Of a stretch of DNA of 64,000 nt, positions 1-9,239 are shown piece after piece. Under the pieces are notes generated by a model. It worked only from the letters and a program-made list of their open reading frames with translations, did no database searches and was not told the origin of the DNA. The stretch is from Albidovulum sp. bin36 (GTDB lineage Bacteria; Pseudomonadota; Alphaproteobacteria; Rhodobacterales; Rhodobacteraceae). Both the position numbers and the translations under genes were made by a program. Numbering within the stretch: the stretch's first letter is position 1; each line of letters starts with the position of its first letter. The stretch covers positions 62,001 through 126,000 of the forward strand of contig MPMP01000001.1 of NCBI GenBank assembly GCA_002238565.1, read 5' to 3'.

Positions 1-666
1 GTAGCGCGCCAACCTTCCAAAATTTCCGCCTGAATCATTGTTCGCCTTGTCGGAAATGCGGTCGCCCTTCGCCGGGAAGGGGCTGACATTGTCGGGTTCC
101 GCAATCCCGGTGTCACTCGTGGAGTTGCGTTCATGCTGCCAGTAATAGTTGCGCTTCTCTGCACAATAAAGTGCGGGCCGGACAAATGGACGCATGAGCA
201 TGGGAGAGCCTGCCAGAACATTCGATAGCACCCAAGGGACGACAACCAGTAGGTCCCATGGATTGCAAACCGCTCGCGTCGCCGTGAAGCGGTAAGTTGG
301 AGCCTCCTCCTTGGACAGGAGATACCAGCCCTTCAACTCTATACCCATGAGCGGTTCTATTCCGTTGTCCACCGATTGCAGTCGAACATCAGGAAAAGTC
401 TGCGGCTGACGTACAAACGAGTATGTCTGATACTTGGACTCCGGATCCCAAACAGGCCGCAGATCATTAAGGGTCTGAACGACGGATTCCTCAATCGTTG
501 CCGCAAGCGGTGCATTGAGCGTGAAGATGTCTGTTGCGAGCAATCCCTCGATCGATGTTGACGTGGTGAAGTGGCTCGGTACCGAGAAAAGTGCGCGCCT
601 GATCCGATTCCAGAGCCAGTAGTGTTCCCAATTGGAAGGTTCGGCCGGTCGGGGCGCATCAGGCAT
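1..666 (-). CDS. Probable type II restriction endonuclease, 3' end beyond the window
   Basis: Reading from ATG at 666 leftwards, the frame stays open for 222 codons to the window edge, so the C-terminus is missing. The product has a likely PD-(D/E)xK nuclease core: a 'TFPDVRL' strand at about residue 95, then 'MGIELKGWYLL' about 18 residues later, giving PD...ELK. The later aromatic stretch (RNYYWQHER) and mixed alpha/beta character fit restriction enzymes. The start ATG lies inside the 3' end of the methyltransferase gene (stop at 661-659), so the two genes overlap by 8 bases and are translationally coupled, as in a restriction-modification operon. The recognition site cannot be told from sequence. 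The nuclease motif and partnership are seen; cleavage activity is inferred. Confidence 0.68.
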   Translation of the reverse strand, partial: MPDAPRPAEPSNWEHYWLWNRIRRALFSVPSHFTTSTSIEGLLATDIFTLNAPLAATIEESVVQTLNDLRPVWDPESKYQTYSFVRQPQTFPDVRLQSVDNGIEPLMGIELKGWYLLSKEEAPTYRFTATRAVCNPWDLLVVVPWVLSNVLAGSPMLMRPFVRPALYCAEKRNYYWQHERNSTSDTGIAEPDNVSPFPAKGDRISDKANNDSGGNFGRLARY

Positions 667-1702
667 CCGCAAGCCTCTTGATCGCGGCATGAATGAATTC
701 CGGTATGATTTCCGCGCTTCGGCAGGCCCTCCCGGAACGCCACGAACTCAAAGCGGCAGGGCACAAACCGCCGAATGGTTCCCAAACCATATCGCCCGGG
801 TCAGTACAAATCCCGATAGTCATGTCCACAAGCGCAAGAGGCTTCTGGCTGCCATGAAGGCTCTTGAACTTCCAGCGCATCGCCGTTCGTTCGCCGTTGA
901 CCCGCTCGGATCCTCCAACGTGCGGGTGTTGCCAAACGTTTGTTTTCCCGACCGGACAATTGAACTTGGCGCGTTGCCGCGACCATTCAGATGCCGTGAA
1001 CGAGCGAATGCCGTCACCACTGAAATAGGGACGTCCAGCCGGATTTCCATGGGCGTTAGCGTAGCGGGCCAACGCCGCGAATGCGTCGGGAGGCGGATAA
1101 TACCAGAGATGGTCCGCCGTGAGGTACTTCCGGGTTGCAGCATTGGCGACCCCGCATGCCTCATTGGCCAGGCGGAGCGGCAGTCCGGAGCGCATCCATT
1201 CACTCCGCAGCCATGCCTGCATTGTCATTCCGTCAAATCTTGGCGCCTTTACGTATTGAACACATACCTCCGTTGTGACCGGCAGTTTCCGAAGGGTCCT
1301 TGTATTGGCATTGCCGGCAATGTGACCCAAGCCCTTGTCCCAGACATGGCAACTCCGATATTCCCAACCGAATGATTGAAGCCTGGGGTGTACCGTTGCC
1401 CATCCCAGTTCCGTGTTCCAGAACCAAAGCGTTGTCTGCGGTGTCGCCTTTTCTGTCCATGCGCGAATGTGCGGAGTGTACCACTCCGCCAAACCGTCCG
1501 TTCCCGTCAAGTCTCCTGGATATCCGCCAACACCATACGGACCATCGCAAATTATGCAGACCGGCTCGGGCCATTCAAGGTAGAAGGATTCGGCAGGACC
1601 GAAGCAAACTTCTACCACTCCGCGCCGGAAACGGTTTTGTTCAATCCGCTCTGCCCCTGAAGTAGCATCCTGGTCATGAACAATTGTCGGCACAACGTTC
1701 AT
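659..1702 (-). CDS. Site-specific DNA methyltransferase (N6-adenine or N4-cytosine, DPPY type)
   Basis: The 347-residue protein carries an amino-methyltransferase catalytic motif IV, 'CDGPYGVGGYPGD' at about residues 52-64 (DPPY-like with G for the first P), and an AdoMet-binding motif I near the C-terminus, 'WEPFGGLCPAALSSWRSGR' at about 307-325. Motif IV before motif I is the beta-class order. It should transfer a methyl group from AdoMet to a base in the target of the coupled nuclease downstream. AGGAG stands 7 bases before ATG 1702. That ATG overlaps the stop of the transposase relic upstream (ATGA), so the gene may be IS cargo or may have been joined to it by insertion. Confidence 0.82.
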   Translation of the reverse strand: MNVVPTIVHDQDATSGAERIEQNRFRRGVVEVCFGPAESFYLEWPEPVCIICDGPYGVGGYPGDLTGTDGLAEWYTPHIRAWTEKATPQTTLWFWNTELGWATVHPRLQSFGWEYRSCHVWDKGLGHIAGNANTRTLRKLPVTTEVCVQYVKAPRFDGMTMQAWLRSEWMRSGLPLRLANEACGVANAATRKYLTADHLWYYPPPDAFAALARYANAHGNPAGRPYFSGDGIRSFTASEWSRQRAKFNCPVGKTNVWQHPHVGGSERVNGERTAMRWKFKSLHGSQKPLALVDMTIGICTDPGDMVWEPFGGLCPAALSSWRSGRACRSAEIIPEFIHAAIKRLADA

Positions 1703-2685
1703 CGCCTCGCTCCTGACGGCAAGCCATTGTCGGCTATGAGTTCACTGTAGCGGAGCCGCTTGCCGACCATGCCCTGCGCCAAGACGGTCATCGGGGTGAT
1801 GGTGTCAAGATCCCGGATGTTGTGCCTTCCTGCAAATTCCTGAACGTAGCGGTTGAGGTGCTTCGGCGACATCTTGTGGAATGTGCCACGATAACCGCGC
1901 TAGAGCAACGCCCAAATGGACTCTAGCCCGTTCGTGTGCACCATGTCCTTGACCTACTGCCCCACCGAATAATTGACGCTTTTTTGCCTGAATCCCATTC
2001 CCCTGCAGGCCGCTGCCCCGTCCGTTTAGACCGCTGCGCCTTCGTCGGCCCGATCGAATACGAAACCTTGAGGGGCCTTCCTATCAGCGTTCATCACGAC
2101 CGCTGAACTGATTTTCCAGGTCGCACGGTCCTTTTCCGGGCGACGGCCGTCTTCCCGACCGTGCCGCGCCCGGCGTTCGGCTGCTTGTCGGCGTGCTTGT
2201 TCTTCTCCTTGCCGCCCATGCAGGTTTCATCAACCTCGACGGGACCGGGGAACGGCAGGTTCTCGCCCATGTCGAACCCCTCGCGGATGCGCTGCATGAG
2301 AAACCATGCCGTCGCCTGGCGGATGCCGACCTTCCGGTACAGCTTCATGCTGGATGTCCCCTTGATGCCCGTTCATCATGCAGAGGGCGATTGCCCACTT
2401 CTTCAGTCCAGCCTTGCTGGACTGCATCACGGTGCCGTGCTTGACGGAGAAATGACCCCGGCAGTCCCTGCAACGGTAGGGCATGGGTTTGCGGTTGGAT
2501 TCTTCGCGGGTGTTGGCCGACCCGCAATGCAGGCAAAAGCGGCCTTCCGGCCAGCGTTGCTCCTCGAACCACTTTTCGGCGGCGGTTTTGTCGGGAAACA
2601 ATTTGAGCATTTCCATGACAGTGAGTCCCTGCCTTGGCCACCGTCCGGGCACCTTTTGCGCCATGCGATTCATTGCCTTGGTCAT
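1699..2685 (-). pseudogene. IS1595-family transposase relic
   Basis: The N-terminal part (from ATG 2685) has the IS1595 zinc-ribbon, 'FCLHCGSANTREE' and 'PYRCRDCRGHFSVKHGTVM', then loses frame near 2345. The second frame continues with 'KLYRKVGIRQATAWFLMQRI' and the DDE segment 'GPVEVDETCMGGKEKN'. After another break the C-terminal part reads 'TDGAAACRGMGF', 'VKDMVHTNGLESIWALL', 'RGYRGTFHKMSPKHLNRYV' and ends 'ELIADNGLPSGARR' with TGA at 1701-1699. In-frame stops replace residues in at least three places, so it cannot make an active transposase. An AT-rich segment at about 2700-2730 (TTTTAATTTATGGGAATTATACGC on the minus strand) may be the left inverted repeat. The other end is not visible. 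Confidence 0.85.
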
Positions 2686-2884
2686 GGCTAGCTAAGCGTA
2701 TAATTCCCATAAATTAAAAGCCGCGGATAGAATCTAGTCTTCGGCCGATGAATTTCTTCGCGGCTTCCGCTCAAATCGCGTTGCCGTCCGCTCCCCTACT
2801 CTGCCGCATTGGCGAAAAACCCGGCATGCGCGCTCAAAACCCGGCGGATGCTCGCCCGAATCAATTCGGAATCGGATCGGCGCA

Positions 2885-3595
2885 CTAATTCCGGGGGAAA
2901 TTCGGGCGGTCGGGACCGTAGTGCTTAGCCAAATAGTCGAGGATGATCGATCTTTCCCGGTCCTCGATCGGCTCCATCCCCTGCTCCTCGGTCATCCAGA
3001 CCAGCGCCTCGTCCCATTGCTTTCGAGTCAAGCCCTGCTGAGCCACGATCAGTTCCGAATGGCAGGGCGTACAAGCGTCAATGGTCTCGGACGCGCCGGC
3101 AGCCGGAAACAGGATGCCGACATCATCTTGATCCGGCAGCCGAGCGGCGGGATTTTCGAGAGAAACCGGCGCGAATTCGACAGAATTGTCGCTCATTTCA
3201 TTCAGGAACGCGATAACATCGGCGCGGTCATTCGCGCGCTTCAGTCCGACGAAGCTCATGGATCCCCCTTTGACGAGCGCCGAGGGATTGGCCAGGTAGT
3301 CGTCGAGACGCCGCAAGGTCCAGCTTCCGCCGAAACCCGCCATCGCGCTTGAATACCTGAATCCTTCTCGAACTCCGACGAAAGAGCCGACGATGCCCCA
3401 GAGGTTCGGCCCAATTTTGCTACGTCCGCCCTTGTCGACCGTATGACAGGCTGCGCATTTGCGAAAAATCTTCTTTCCCCGCGCGGAGTCGGCCGTGGCG
3501 AAGCGCGCATCGAGGTCAACCGCAACAGCAGGGACCGCCAGCATGCAAGCGAGCGGCAGCAGCGCCGCTGCTAGGCAGGAACGCACTCGACCCAA
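2885..3595 (-). CDS. Dihaem c-type cytochrome, sulfite dehydrogenase electron-acceptor subunit
   Basis: This 236-residue exported protein has an N-terminal signal peptide (about residues 1-26, ending near AVA-VD). It has two CxxCH haem-c sites, CAACH at 47-51 and CTPCH at 175-179. A methionine in 'GGSMSFVG' (113) is a plausible sixth ligand for the first haem. It starts with TTG after a GGCGGGA ribosome-binding sequence, 20 bases behind the molybdenum-subunit gene, so the two form an operon. The pair should move electrons from sulfite oxidation to a terminal oxidase or another cytochrome in the periplasm. The cytochrome nature is certain; the sulfite role rests on the neighbour. Confidence 0.85.
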   Translation of the reverse strand: MGRVRSCLAAALLPLACMLAVPAVAVDLDARFATADSARGKKIFRKCAACHTVDKGGRSKIGPNLWGIVGSFVGVREGFRYSSAMAGFGGSWTLRRLDDYLANPSALVKGGSMSFVGLKRANDRADVIAFLNEMSDNSVEFAPVSLENPAARLPDQDDVGILFPAAGASETIDACTPCHSELIVAQQGLTRKQWDEALVWMTEEQGMEPIEDRERSIILDYLAKHYGPDRPNFPRN

Positions 3596-3614
3596 TGATC
3601 CCGCCTATCCGCGT

Positions 3615-4922
3615 TTATCCTACGCGCAGCGCAACTCGGTGCAGCGTATTGTTGAGATACCCCTTGGGATTCCAGTCGATGGCGAAGGGCTGCATTTCGC
3701 CCGCGCTGTCTGTCGCCCGCGCCCAAACCTCGTAATAGCCGGCCTCCGGGAAGGATGCCGAAAGGCGCCAGTTCTGCCATGCCCCGGGGTCGACGGGATC
3801 GTCCAATTCGGCCGCCATCCAGCTCTTGCCGAAATCTATTGAAACATCGACCGCGGCAACCTTGCGGTCGCCAGACCAGGCGTGGCCTCGAACCTCGACC
3901 GCCCGGGATGCCGAGCTGCCGCTTGCAGGCGCAGTAATCAGTGACTTCACGGGCATTCTCTCGATAATCACGAAGTCCTCCGTCGGAACCTCGTCGCCGG
4001 GCGCGACCGGGTAGCGCGGCACCCTGTAGGATGTGCCGGTCATCTTCGGTCCGTCATGCACTCTATCGCGGAGCTGGATTCTGTTAAGCCATTTCTGCGA
4101 GCAGGAGCCGGGCCACCCCGGCACGACCAAGCGAAGAGGCGCGCCGTTCTGCTTGTGGAGCGGTCCTCCGTTCATCGCGAACGCAATAAGTACATTGTCC
4201 GTCAAAGCCTTTGCGATGGGCACGCCGCGCGAGATGGGAAGCTTACCCTCCTTGCCGGAAAGATGGGTATCGGCGCCGTAATGCGCCGTGTATACGACGC
4301 CCGGCTTAAGCCCGGCCTTCTTCAGCACGTCCGCGAGCCTTACTCCGGTCCACTTCGAGCAGCCCACCGCGCCGAATGTCCATTGGTTGCCACGCGCCGG
4401 CGGATCGAAAAATGCCCTTCCATTGCCTCCGCATTCTATAGCCAGAGCCATGGATACCACTTCGAATTGCGAGCGCAGGTCCTCGATAGTCAACTTCATC
4501 GGGCGTTCAACGAGGCCGTCCACGGCCAGAATCCAGTCATCCGAAGAAATATCGTCCGGCGGCAGGCCGTTGTTGCGAATAAAGTGCCTGGCCGTAGGCG
4601 TAATCGCATCGTCAAGCAGATGCGGCGGCGTTTCGGCATTGATCGGCCGGTCGTTGAGAAGCGTCAGACCGTCCTTGCCCACAAGCAGGTCCTCGGCGGC
4701 AAAAGCGGCGGGCACCAGCTCCAGCGGCATATTGGCGTAGAAGGGAATCGCCATGCCCAGATAGCCGCCCGCGGCCGCCAGGCCGGCGGTAGTGAAAAAT
4801 CCCCGTCGGCTCGTTCCTGGCTCAGGCTCGAAAAACTGCCGGTGCGCTTCAATAGGATTTTCTGCGAAGTATGCATGCAGTCCTTTGAATTCCCGAGATT
4901 CATTCTGCATTTGATCCTCCAA
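3615..4922 (-). CDS. Periplasmic molybdopterin sulfite dehydrogenase (SorA/SoxC-like)
   Basis: The 435-residue protein begins with a twin-arginine export signal (SRRGFFTTAGLAAAGG at about 38-53). It has the sulfite oxidase molybdopterin fold: the 'IECGGNGR' motif gives the molybdenum-ligand cysteine at 164, and 'GGPLHKQNGAPLRLVVPGW' plus the dimerisation domain from about 310 onwards follow. It oxidises sulfite, or a sulfur-bound equivalent in Sox systems, and passes electrons to the cytochrome encoded directly downstream. No other sox gene lies nearby, so a free sulfite dehydrogenase is more likely than a Sox-complex SoxC. A downstream in-frame ATG (codon 5) is an alternative start. Confidence 0.85.
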   Translation of the reverse strand: MEDQMQNESREFKGLHAYFAENPIEAHRQFFEPEPGTSRRGFFTTAGLAAAGGYLGMAIPFYANMPLELVPAAFAAEDLLVGKDGLTLLNDRPINAETPPHLLDDAITPTARHFIRNNGLPPDDISSDDWILAVDGLVERPMKLTIEDLRSQFEVVSMALAIECGGNGRAFFDPPARGNQWTFGAVGCSKWTGVRLADVLKKAGLKPGVVYTAHYGADTHLSGKEGKLPISRGVPIAKALTDNVLIAFAMNGGPLHKQNGAPLRLVVPGWPGSCSQKWLNRIQLRDRVHDGPKMTGTSYRVPRYPVAPGDEVPTEDFVIIERMPVKSLITAPASGSSASRAVEVRGHAWSGDRKVAAVDVSIDFGKSWMAAELDDPVDPGAWQNWRLSASFPEAGYYEVWARATDSAGEMQPFAIDWNPKGYLNNTLHRVALRVG

Positions 4923-5684
4923 GAGTCGTTCGACGGCACCTCGCCAATCGTATTCGGCAACTTCTTAGCATCACCCGAATGAACTTTTGAAGCGCGGGTA
5001 ACTGTATAACTCGGCTTTGTGCTGCAAATAGATTGAGGCGGTCCCCGGAATTGCAGAGATAAAGCTTTACGACCCGGACGGAAGCTGGCGCTTATCCTTT
5101 TCCGCAGCTTCCTTCTCCGCCGAATTGTATTCGCGGTCCGCGCGCGATAGTTTCCAAAATCGCCTAGTCGGTTGCTCGGCTGAAAAGGCGCGATGCCGCT
5201 ATCGCCAGAAAGCATCGGGCCGAAGCGAAATAGCTCTTGCCGGGAATGCGGCGGCCCGCGAATTGCGGGAGCCGCCTCTGACGCTTGATTCCCCGATGAT
5301 GACTCATACGATTCGGCGGTGTCGCCGCTATGTCGAGTGATAAAGGCCACGCCGTTCGAGATAGAACTAATCGAGATCGAATTTGGTCGCCTCGATTTCG
5401 GTCGAAGAGATTTCATGCTAAGATTTGAAGCGTCGATCGGCACAGCCGATCCCATGTCGAGGGCCAAGATTCCGAGTTCGGCCGGTTCGGCAATTTGCGC
5501 CTCGCTTAATCCAATGTTCAGACTAGCTGCGTTCCTGCGAGGGCCTGCAATCGCAACCGATTCTGAATGCGCTTCATTTTATTTTCCGTCCGGGAACGAG
5601 AAAAATTCCATGACAAGATTATAGCTCTAAGATATATGGGAGACATTGCAAATAATGATAATTCCGAATTCAGCGAGGTGAGCA
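4923..5684. other. Intergenic stretch without a recognised gene
   Basis: About 760 bases lie between the divergent sulfite dehydrogenase and SYLF genes. Several short open frames cross it on both strands, but none has a ribosome-binding site, recognisable domain or sustained coding pattern. It must hold the promoters of both flanking genes; I could not assign -35/-10 elements with confidence. Confidence 0.4.
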
Positions 5685-6254
5685 ATGACACACATATCAC
5701 GTCGAATTCTTGTAGTTGGGGGGGCCTTCACTTGCATGGCAGGGCTTGCAGCGGCGCAGTCAAGGTCCACCGTTCCCAGCGTCAGGTTCCGCAGAATAGA
5801 AAGTCAAGTTAAATCCGCATTGGACTTCATGACAACAAAAATTCCGGGCACGCAGGAATTGCTCGAGCAGGCTTACGGCGTTTTGGTCATGCCGCTGATT
5901 ACCAAGGCTGGATTTACATTTGGCGGAGCGTTTGGCGAGGGGGCTCTCAGAATCAAAGGCGTTACCGTCGACTACTACACGGCCGTGCAGGCGACTTTCG
6001 GCCTTCAATTCGGAATACAGCAATATTCGCACGTTTTGTTCTTTATGACGCCCGAAGTCCTTGAAGGATTTCGAGTTTCCAGCGGTTGGCAACTCGGAGC
6101 CGATATAGAATTTGTCGTGATCGAAGAATCGAACTTCGTTGGCGTCGACACGACGGCGCGGTTGCCGTCAGTAGTCGGGGTCGTATTCGGGCAGGCAGGT
6201 CTATTGGTTGGTGCAACCATAGAAGGCACCAAGTATACGCGAATCGCCAATTGA
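5685..6254 (+). CDS. SYLF (Ysc84-type) lipid-binding domain protein
   Basis: The 189-residue product has a hydrophobic N-terminal export signal (about residues 8-25, ending in AAAQS) and the SYLF/Ysc84 domain: 'AYGVLVMPLITKAGFTFGGAFGEGALR' followed by 'SSGWQLGADIEFVVI' and 'QAGLLVGATIEGTKYTRI'. Bacterial members are small exported proteins of uncertain function; eukaryotic SYLF domains bind phosphoinositides. GAGGTGAG stands just before the ATG. It stands alone, with the acylase gene about 130 bases downstream on the same strand. Confidence 0.78.
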   Translation: MTHISRRILVVGGAFTCMAGLAAAQSRSTVPSVRFRRIESQVKSALDFMTTKIPGTQELLEQAYGVLVMPLITKAGFTFGGAFGEGALRIKGVTVDYYTAVQATFGLQFGIQQYSHVLFFMTPEVLEGFRVSSGWQLGADIEFVVIEESNFVGVDTTARLPSVVGVVFGQAGLLVGATIEGTKYTRIAN

Positions 6255-6382
6255 ACCGATTTCCCGAACGAATGCGCCAAGAGTGAAACCGGCACAATCG
6301 ACGAAGAATTCGCTAGACGCGGCACCCGGGCCGGATTCTTCGAGTCCGCCCGAAATCTACTTGAGATTCGTAAAGAAAAGAC

Positions 6383-8899
6383 ATGCCGTCAAATATCCGA
6401 TGGACACCGCTAAAAATTATCCGATGGACATTGCTAATAACGACCCGATGGACACTTCGAATAACTGCAGTAGCGGTTTCATTGGGCATTTGCGCTGTTT
6501 TAATAGCCTATTATATCGCGTCGGGATCGCTTCCCGACTACGATGCCGACTATAATATCGACGGAATCCATGGACCGGTTGAAATCGTCCGCGACAATAG
6601 CAACGTCCCCCATATATTTGCCGCCAACGACGAGGACGTTTTTTTCGGCCTTGGATTTGTTCACGCGCAGGATCGGCTATGGCAGATGGCGTCCTTAAGA
6701 CGCGCTGCGCAAGGCCGACTGTCCGCGCAATTTGGAAGCCGAGTATTAAATTCTGACAAGTTTATTCAAAGCCTGGATCTCTATGGATTAGCCGCGGCTT
6801 CCGTCGAAGATCAAGACGAGGAAGCATTAGCGATTCTTGAAGCCTATGCTCGCGGAGTCAACGCCTGGATCGATATCGTCAATCGAAACGGCCTTGGACG
6901 AGGCGCACCGGAATTCTTCCTGAAGAGTGCGCCGGTTACGCCTTGGCGGCCGGTCGACAGCATTGCAATATTGAATCTGCAAGCCCTGAAACTGTCCGGT
7001 CACCTCACTAGGGAAATCCTTCGCGAAAGAATCGCTAGAGTATTGCGCAAGGAAAAATACGACGATCTATTCCCGGATGAATCTGAAGTTCAGTCTTCTT
7101 CAACTTTCGACAGCGCGTCGGCCGCATCATTCCGGGAAATCCCGGCGTCTGGCGCCTACGCTGGAAACGACCCGCTAAATCCATTGCGCCCCTTTGAGTT
7201 TTCCGGTGCGTCCAACGCTTGGGCGATTGCTCCGGATCGCACGGCGGCCGGCGGATCATTGCTTGCGAACGATCCCCATCTTGACTTTTCAGCGCCGTCG
7301 ATTTGGATGCTCGCCCGGCTGGAACTTGCCGGCGGTGGCTTGATCGGCGCAACCATTCCTGGAATGCCGGTCATTGTGGCAGGACGTTCCGACAAGATCG
7401 CCTGGGCGGTGACTTCGTCCTATCTGGACGACTTGGATACATTTGTCGAAACTTTGCATCCGAAGGACGAAAATCTTTACTTGACGCCGGATGGCTTCAA
7501 GGAATTCAAAAAGAAAAAGACGACGATTTACGTCAAGGGCGAGGATCCCGTAATTCTTGAATTACGATGGACGGAGAACGGCCCGGTAATATCCGACCTT
7601 CTGCGCGATGCGGACGAAGTTACGCCCGACGGAAGCGTAATGTCGCTGGCCTGGACGCTTCTCGACCCGGATAATTCGACAATGTCGGCTGCAATTCGGT
7701 TGATGAAGTCGAAAAGCGTGGACGAGGCTTTCCGCGCGGGTAGTCTGTATCGATCCCCGCCCCTGGTGATGACAGTCGTCGAAAAAAACAAAATTGCGAT
7801 GAAGCTATTCGGCTCGATTCCGGCGAGGCACCGGCTCCACGAAACTCAAGGCCGCCGACCGAGCGACGGCTGGAAGCGCGTCAACAGGTGGATCGGCCTA
7901 AAGCCGTACGACGACAACCCGGAAGTCATAAGTCCCGAAAACGGAATCCTCGCAACCACGAACAACAAACTCGTAAACCGAGAGTTTCCGGATCACATTA
8001 GTTTTGACTGGGGCGACTCTCAGCGAATCAACAGATTGCGCAGCAAACTGGAAACTCAGAATACCCACTCTCGAGACAGCGTCGTCGAAACGCAGCTGGA
8101 TACGATTTCCTATACGGCCAGAGCGCTTGTGCCGCTTTTTGCGCGAGAAATGTGGCACGTCGCAGGATCGGCGTCGGGAACCGATGCCGCCGCAAGGAAG
8201 GCGAAAATTCTAGACATGCTTCGAAACTGGACAGGCGAAATGAGCGAGCATCGACCCGAGCCGCTTATTTACGCGGCTTGGACAAGAAAGCTGTTCCAAT
8301 TGATCGCCAGAGATGAGCTGGGCTCGCTGATTTTGAAATTCCGGCACCCCGATCCGGTTTTTCTCGAGCGCGTTTTCCTGGACCGAGACGGGGCCGCGGC
8401 CTGGTGCGACGTGATCCAATCCCAGGACGCTGAAACCTGCTCGGAAATCGCGGACATAGCGCTCAACGAGGTGCTGGACGACCTTTCGTCGCGGTACGGA
8501 ACCGATCCAAGCCGATGGCGATGGGGCGACCTCCACGAAGCTGCGCACGACCATCCTGTACTGGGAACGCATCCTCTTCTCGCCTGGCTGGTCAACATCC
8601 GCCAATCCACTTCGGGCGGCGACAACACATTGAACAAGGGATCTACTCGCGGCAGCGGCGCTAATCCTTATGCGAATGTTCATGGCCCCGGATACCGAGG
8701 GGTTTACGATTTTTCCAATCCCGACTCGTCGCTGTTTATCATAGCCACGGGGCAGAGCGGCCATCCGCTGTCCAAGCACTACGACGACCTCGGTCAATTG
8801 TGGAGGCGGGGAGAGTACATTCCGATGGCGCTCGACCCGGAACTGGCTCGCGCATCTCCTGTAGGAATAACAAGACTTCTGCCTTTGAAAACCGACTAG
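6383..8899 (+). CDS. Penicillin acylase / acyl-homoserine-lactone acylase family Ntn-hydrolase
   Basis: The 838-residue precursor has an N-terminal membrane anchor or signal (about residues 28-47), an alpha chain with the conserved 'VEIVRDNSNVPHIFA' and 'FGLGFVHAQDRLWQM', and the self-processing site 'GASNAWAIAPDR' in which Ser277 should become the catalytic N-terminal nucleophile of the beta chain. 'LLANDPHL' and 'GMPVIVAGRSDKIAWAVT' follow as expected. These enzymes cleave amide-linked acyl groups; substrates include penicillins, AHL signals and other acylated amines, and sequence does not settle which. The first 30 residues are made of a threefold repeat (see the repeat entry), which makes the exact start uncertain. 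Confidence 0.88.
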   Translation: MPSNIRWTPLKIIRWTLLITTRWTLRITAVAVSLGICAVLIAYYIASGSLPDYDADYNIDGIHGPVEIVRDNSNVPHIFAANDEDVFFGLGFVHAQDRLWQMASLRRAAQGRLSAQFGSRVLNSDKFIQSLDLYGLAAASVEDQDEEALAILEAYARGVNAWIDIVNRNGLGRGAPEFFLKSAPVTPWRPVDSIAILNLQALKLSGHLTREILRERIARVLRKEKYDDLFPDESEVQSSSTFDSASAASFREIPASGAYAGNDPLNPLRPFEFSGASNAWAIAPDRTAAGGSLLANDPHLDFSAPSIWMLARLELAGGGLIGATIPGMPVIVAGRSDKIAWAVTSSYLDDLDTFVETLHPKDENLYLTPDGFKEFKKKKTTIYVKGEDPVILELRWTENGPVISDLLRDADEVTPDGSVMSLAWTLLDPDNSTMSAAIRLMKSKSVDEAFRAGSLYRSPPLVMTVVEKNKIAMKLFGSIPARHRLHETQGRRPSDGWKRVNRWIGLKPYDDNPEVISPENGILATTNNKLVNREFPDHISFDWGDSQRINRLRSKLETQNTHSRDSVVETQLDTISYTARALVPLFAREMWHVAGSASGTDAAARKAKILDMLRNWTGEMSEHRPEPLIYAAWTRKLFQLIARDELGSLILKFRHPDPVFLERVFLDRDGAAAWCDVIQSQDAETCSEIADIALNEVLDDLSSRYGTDPSRWRWGDLHEAAHDHPVLGTHPLLAWLVNIRQSTSGGDNTLNKGSTRGSGANPYANVHGPGYRGVYDFSNPDSSLFIIATGQSGHPLSKHYDDLGQLWRRGEYIPMALDPELARASPVGITRLLPLKTD
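6397..6468 (+). repeat. Three tandem 24-bp repeats at the acylase N-terminus
   Basis: Copies at 6397-6420, 6421-6444 and 6445-6468 all begin CCGATGGACA and are 24 bases long, so the reading frame is kept. In the acylase frame they encode three near copies of an eight-residue basic/hydrophobic unit of RWT type (IRWTPLKI, IRWTLLIT, TRWTLRIT). In the +1 frame each copy carries an ATG. The array lies just before the membrane segment, so copy number would alter the cytoplasmic N-region of the signal. Confidence 0.85.
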
Positions 8900-8978
8900 G
8901 CCGCCCGAGGCCGAATCTATCTGCGCGGCTTCCGCATATCCTGTTCGAATAGACTAAATTCGCATTCGGCTAGCCGCA

Positions 8979-9239
8979 TCACTCGTCCTCGGCGAATTCC
9001 TCGCCTTCTTCAATATCATACATGGACACGGGCTTCGAAGGCATGATCGTCGAAATGGCATGTTTGTAAACGAGCTGCGACTGACCGTCGCGTCGCAGCT
9101 GGAGGCAATAGATATCGAATGAAATGATACAGCCCTGAAGCTTAACGCCATTTGTCAAAAAAATCGTTACAAAGCTTTTTGATTTTCTAACGCTGTTCAA
9201 AAAATCGTCTTGCAGGCTGTGCTTGACGGATGCCATCAC
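8979..9239 (-). CDS. hfq: RNA chaperone Hfq
   Basis: The 86-residue protein matches Hfq: '[20 protein letters not shown]' gives Sm1, then '[19 protein letters not shown]', and '[17 protein letters not shown]' is Sm2 with the YKHA motif. The tail is acidic. Hfq forms hexameric rings that help small RNAs pair with mRNAs. It follows trkH on the same strand, as in many alphaproteobacteria; hflX, often next, is absent. The second Met codon (8979..9236) is an equally good start. Expected variation: the first Sm motif has a Cys rather than the usual Thr/Val after LQG. Confidence 0.95.
   Translation of the reverse strand: MMASVKHSLQDDFLNSVRKSKSFVTIFLTNGVKLQGCIISFDIYCLQLRRDGQSQLVYKHAISTIMPSKPVSMYDIEEGEEFAEDE

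Noticed and set aside
632-1375. 247-codon plus-strand frame opposite the methyltransferase
   Set aside because: It is antisense to a gene with clear motifs, has no domain and is typical of long frames on the opposite strand of GC-rich genes.
4664-5467. 267-codon minus-strand frame ahead of the sulfite dehydrogenase
   Set aside because: Its last 85 codons are an alternative frame of the sulfite dehydrogenase, and the rest has no domain; the sulfite dehydrogenase start has a better N-terminal export signal.
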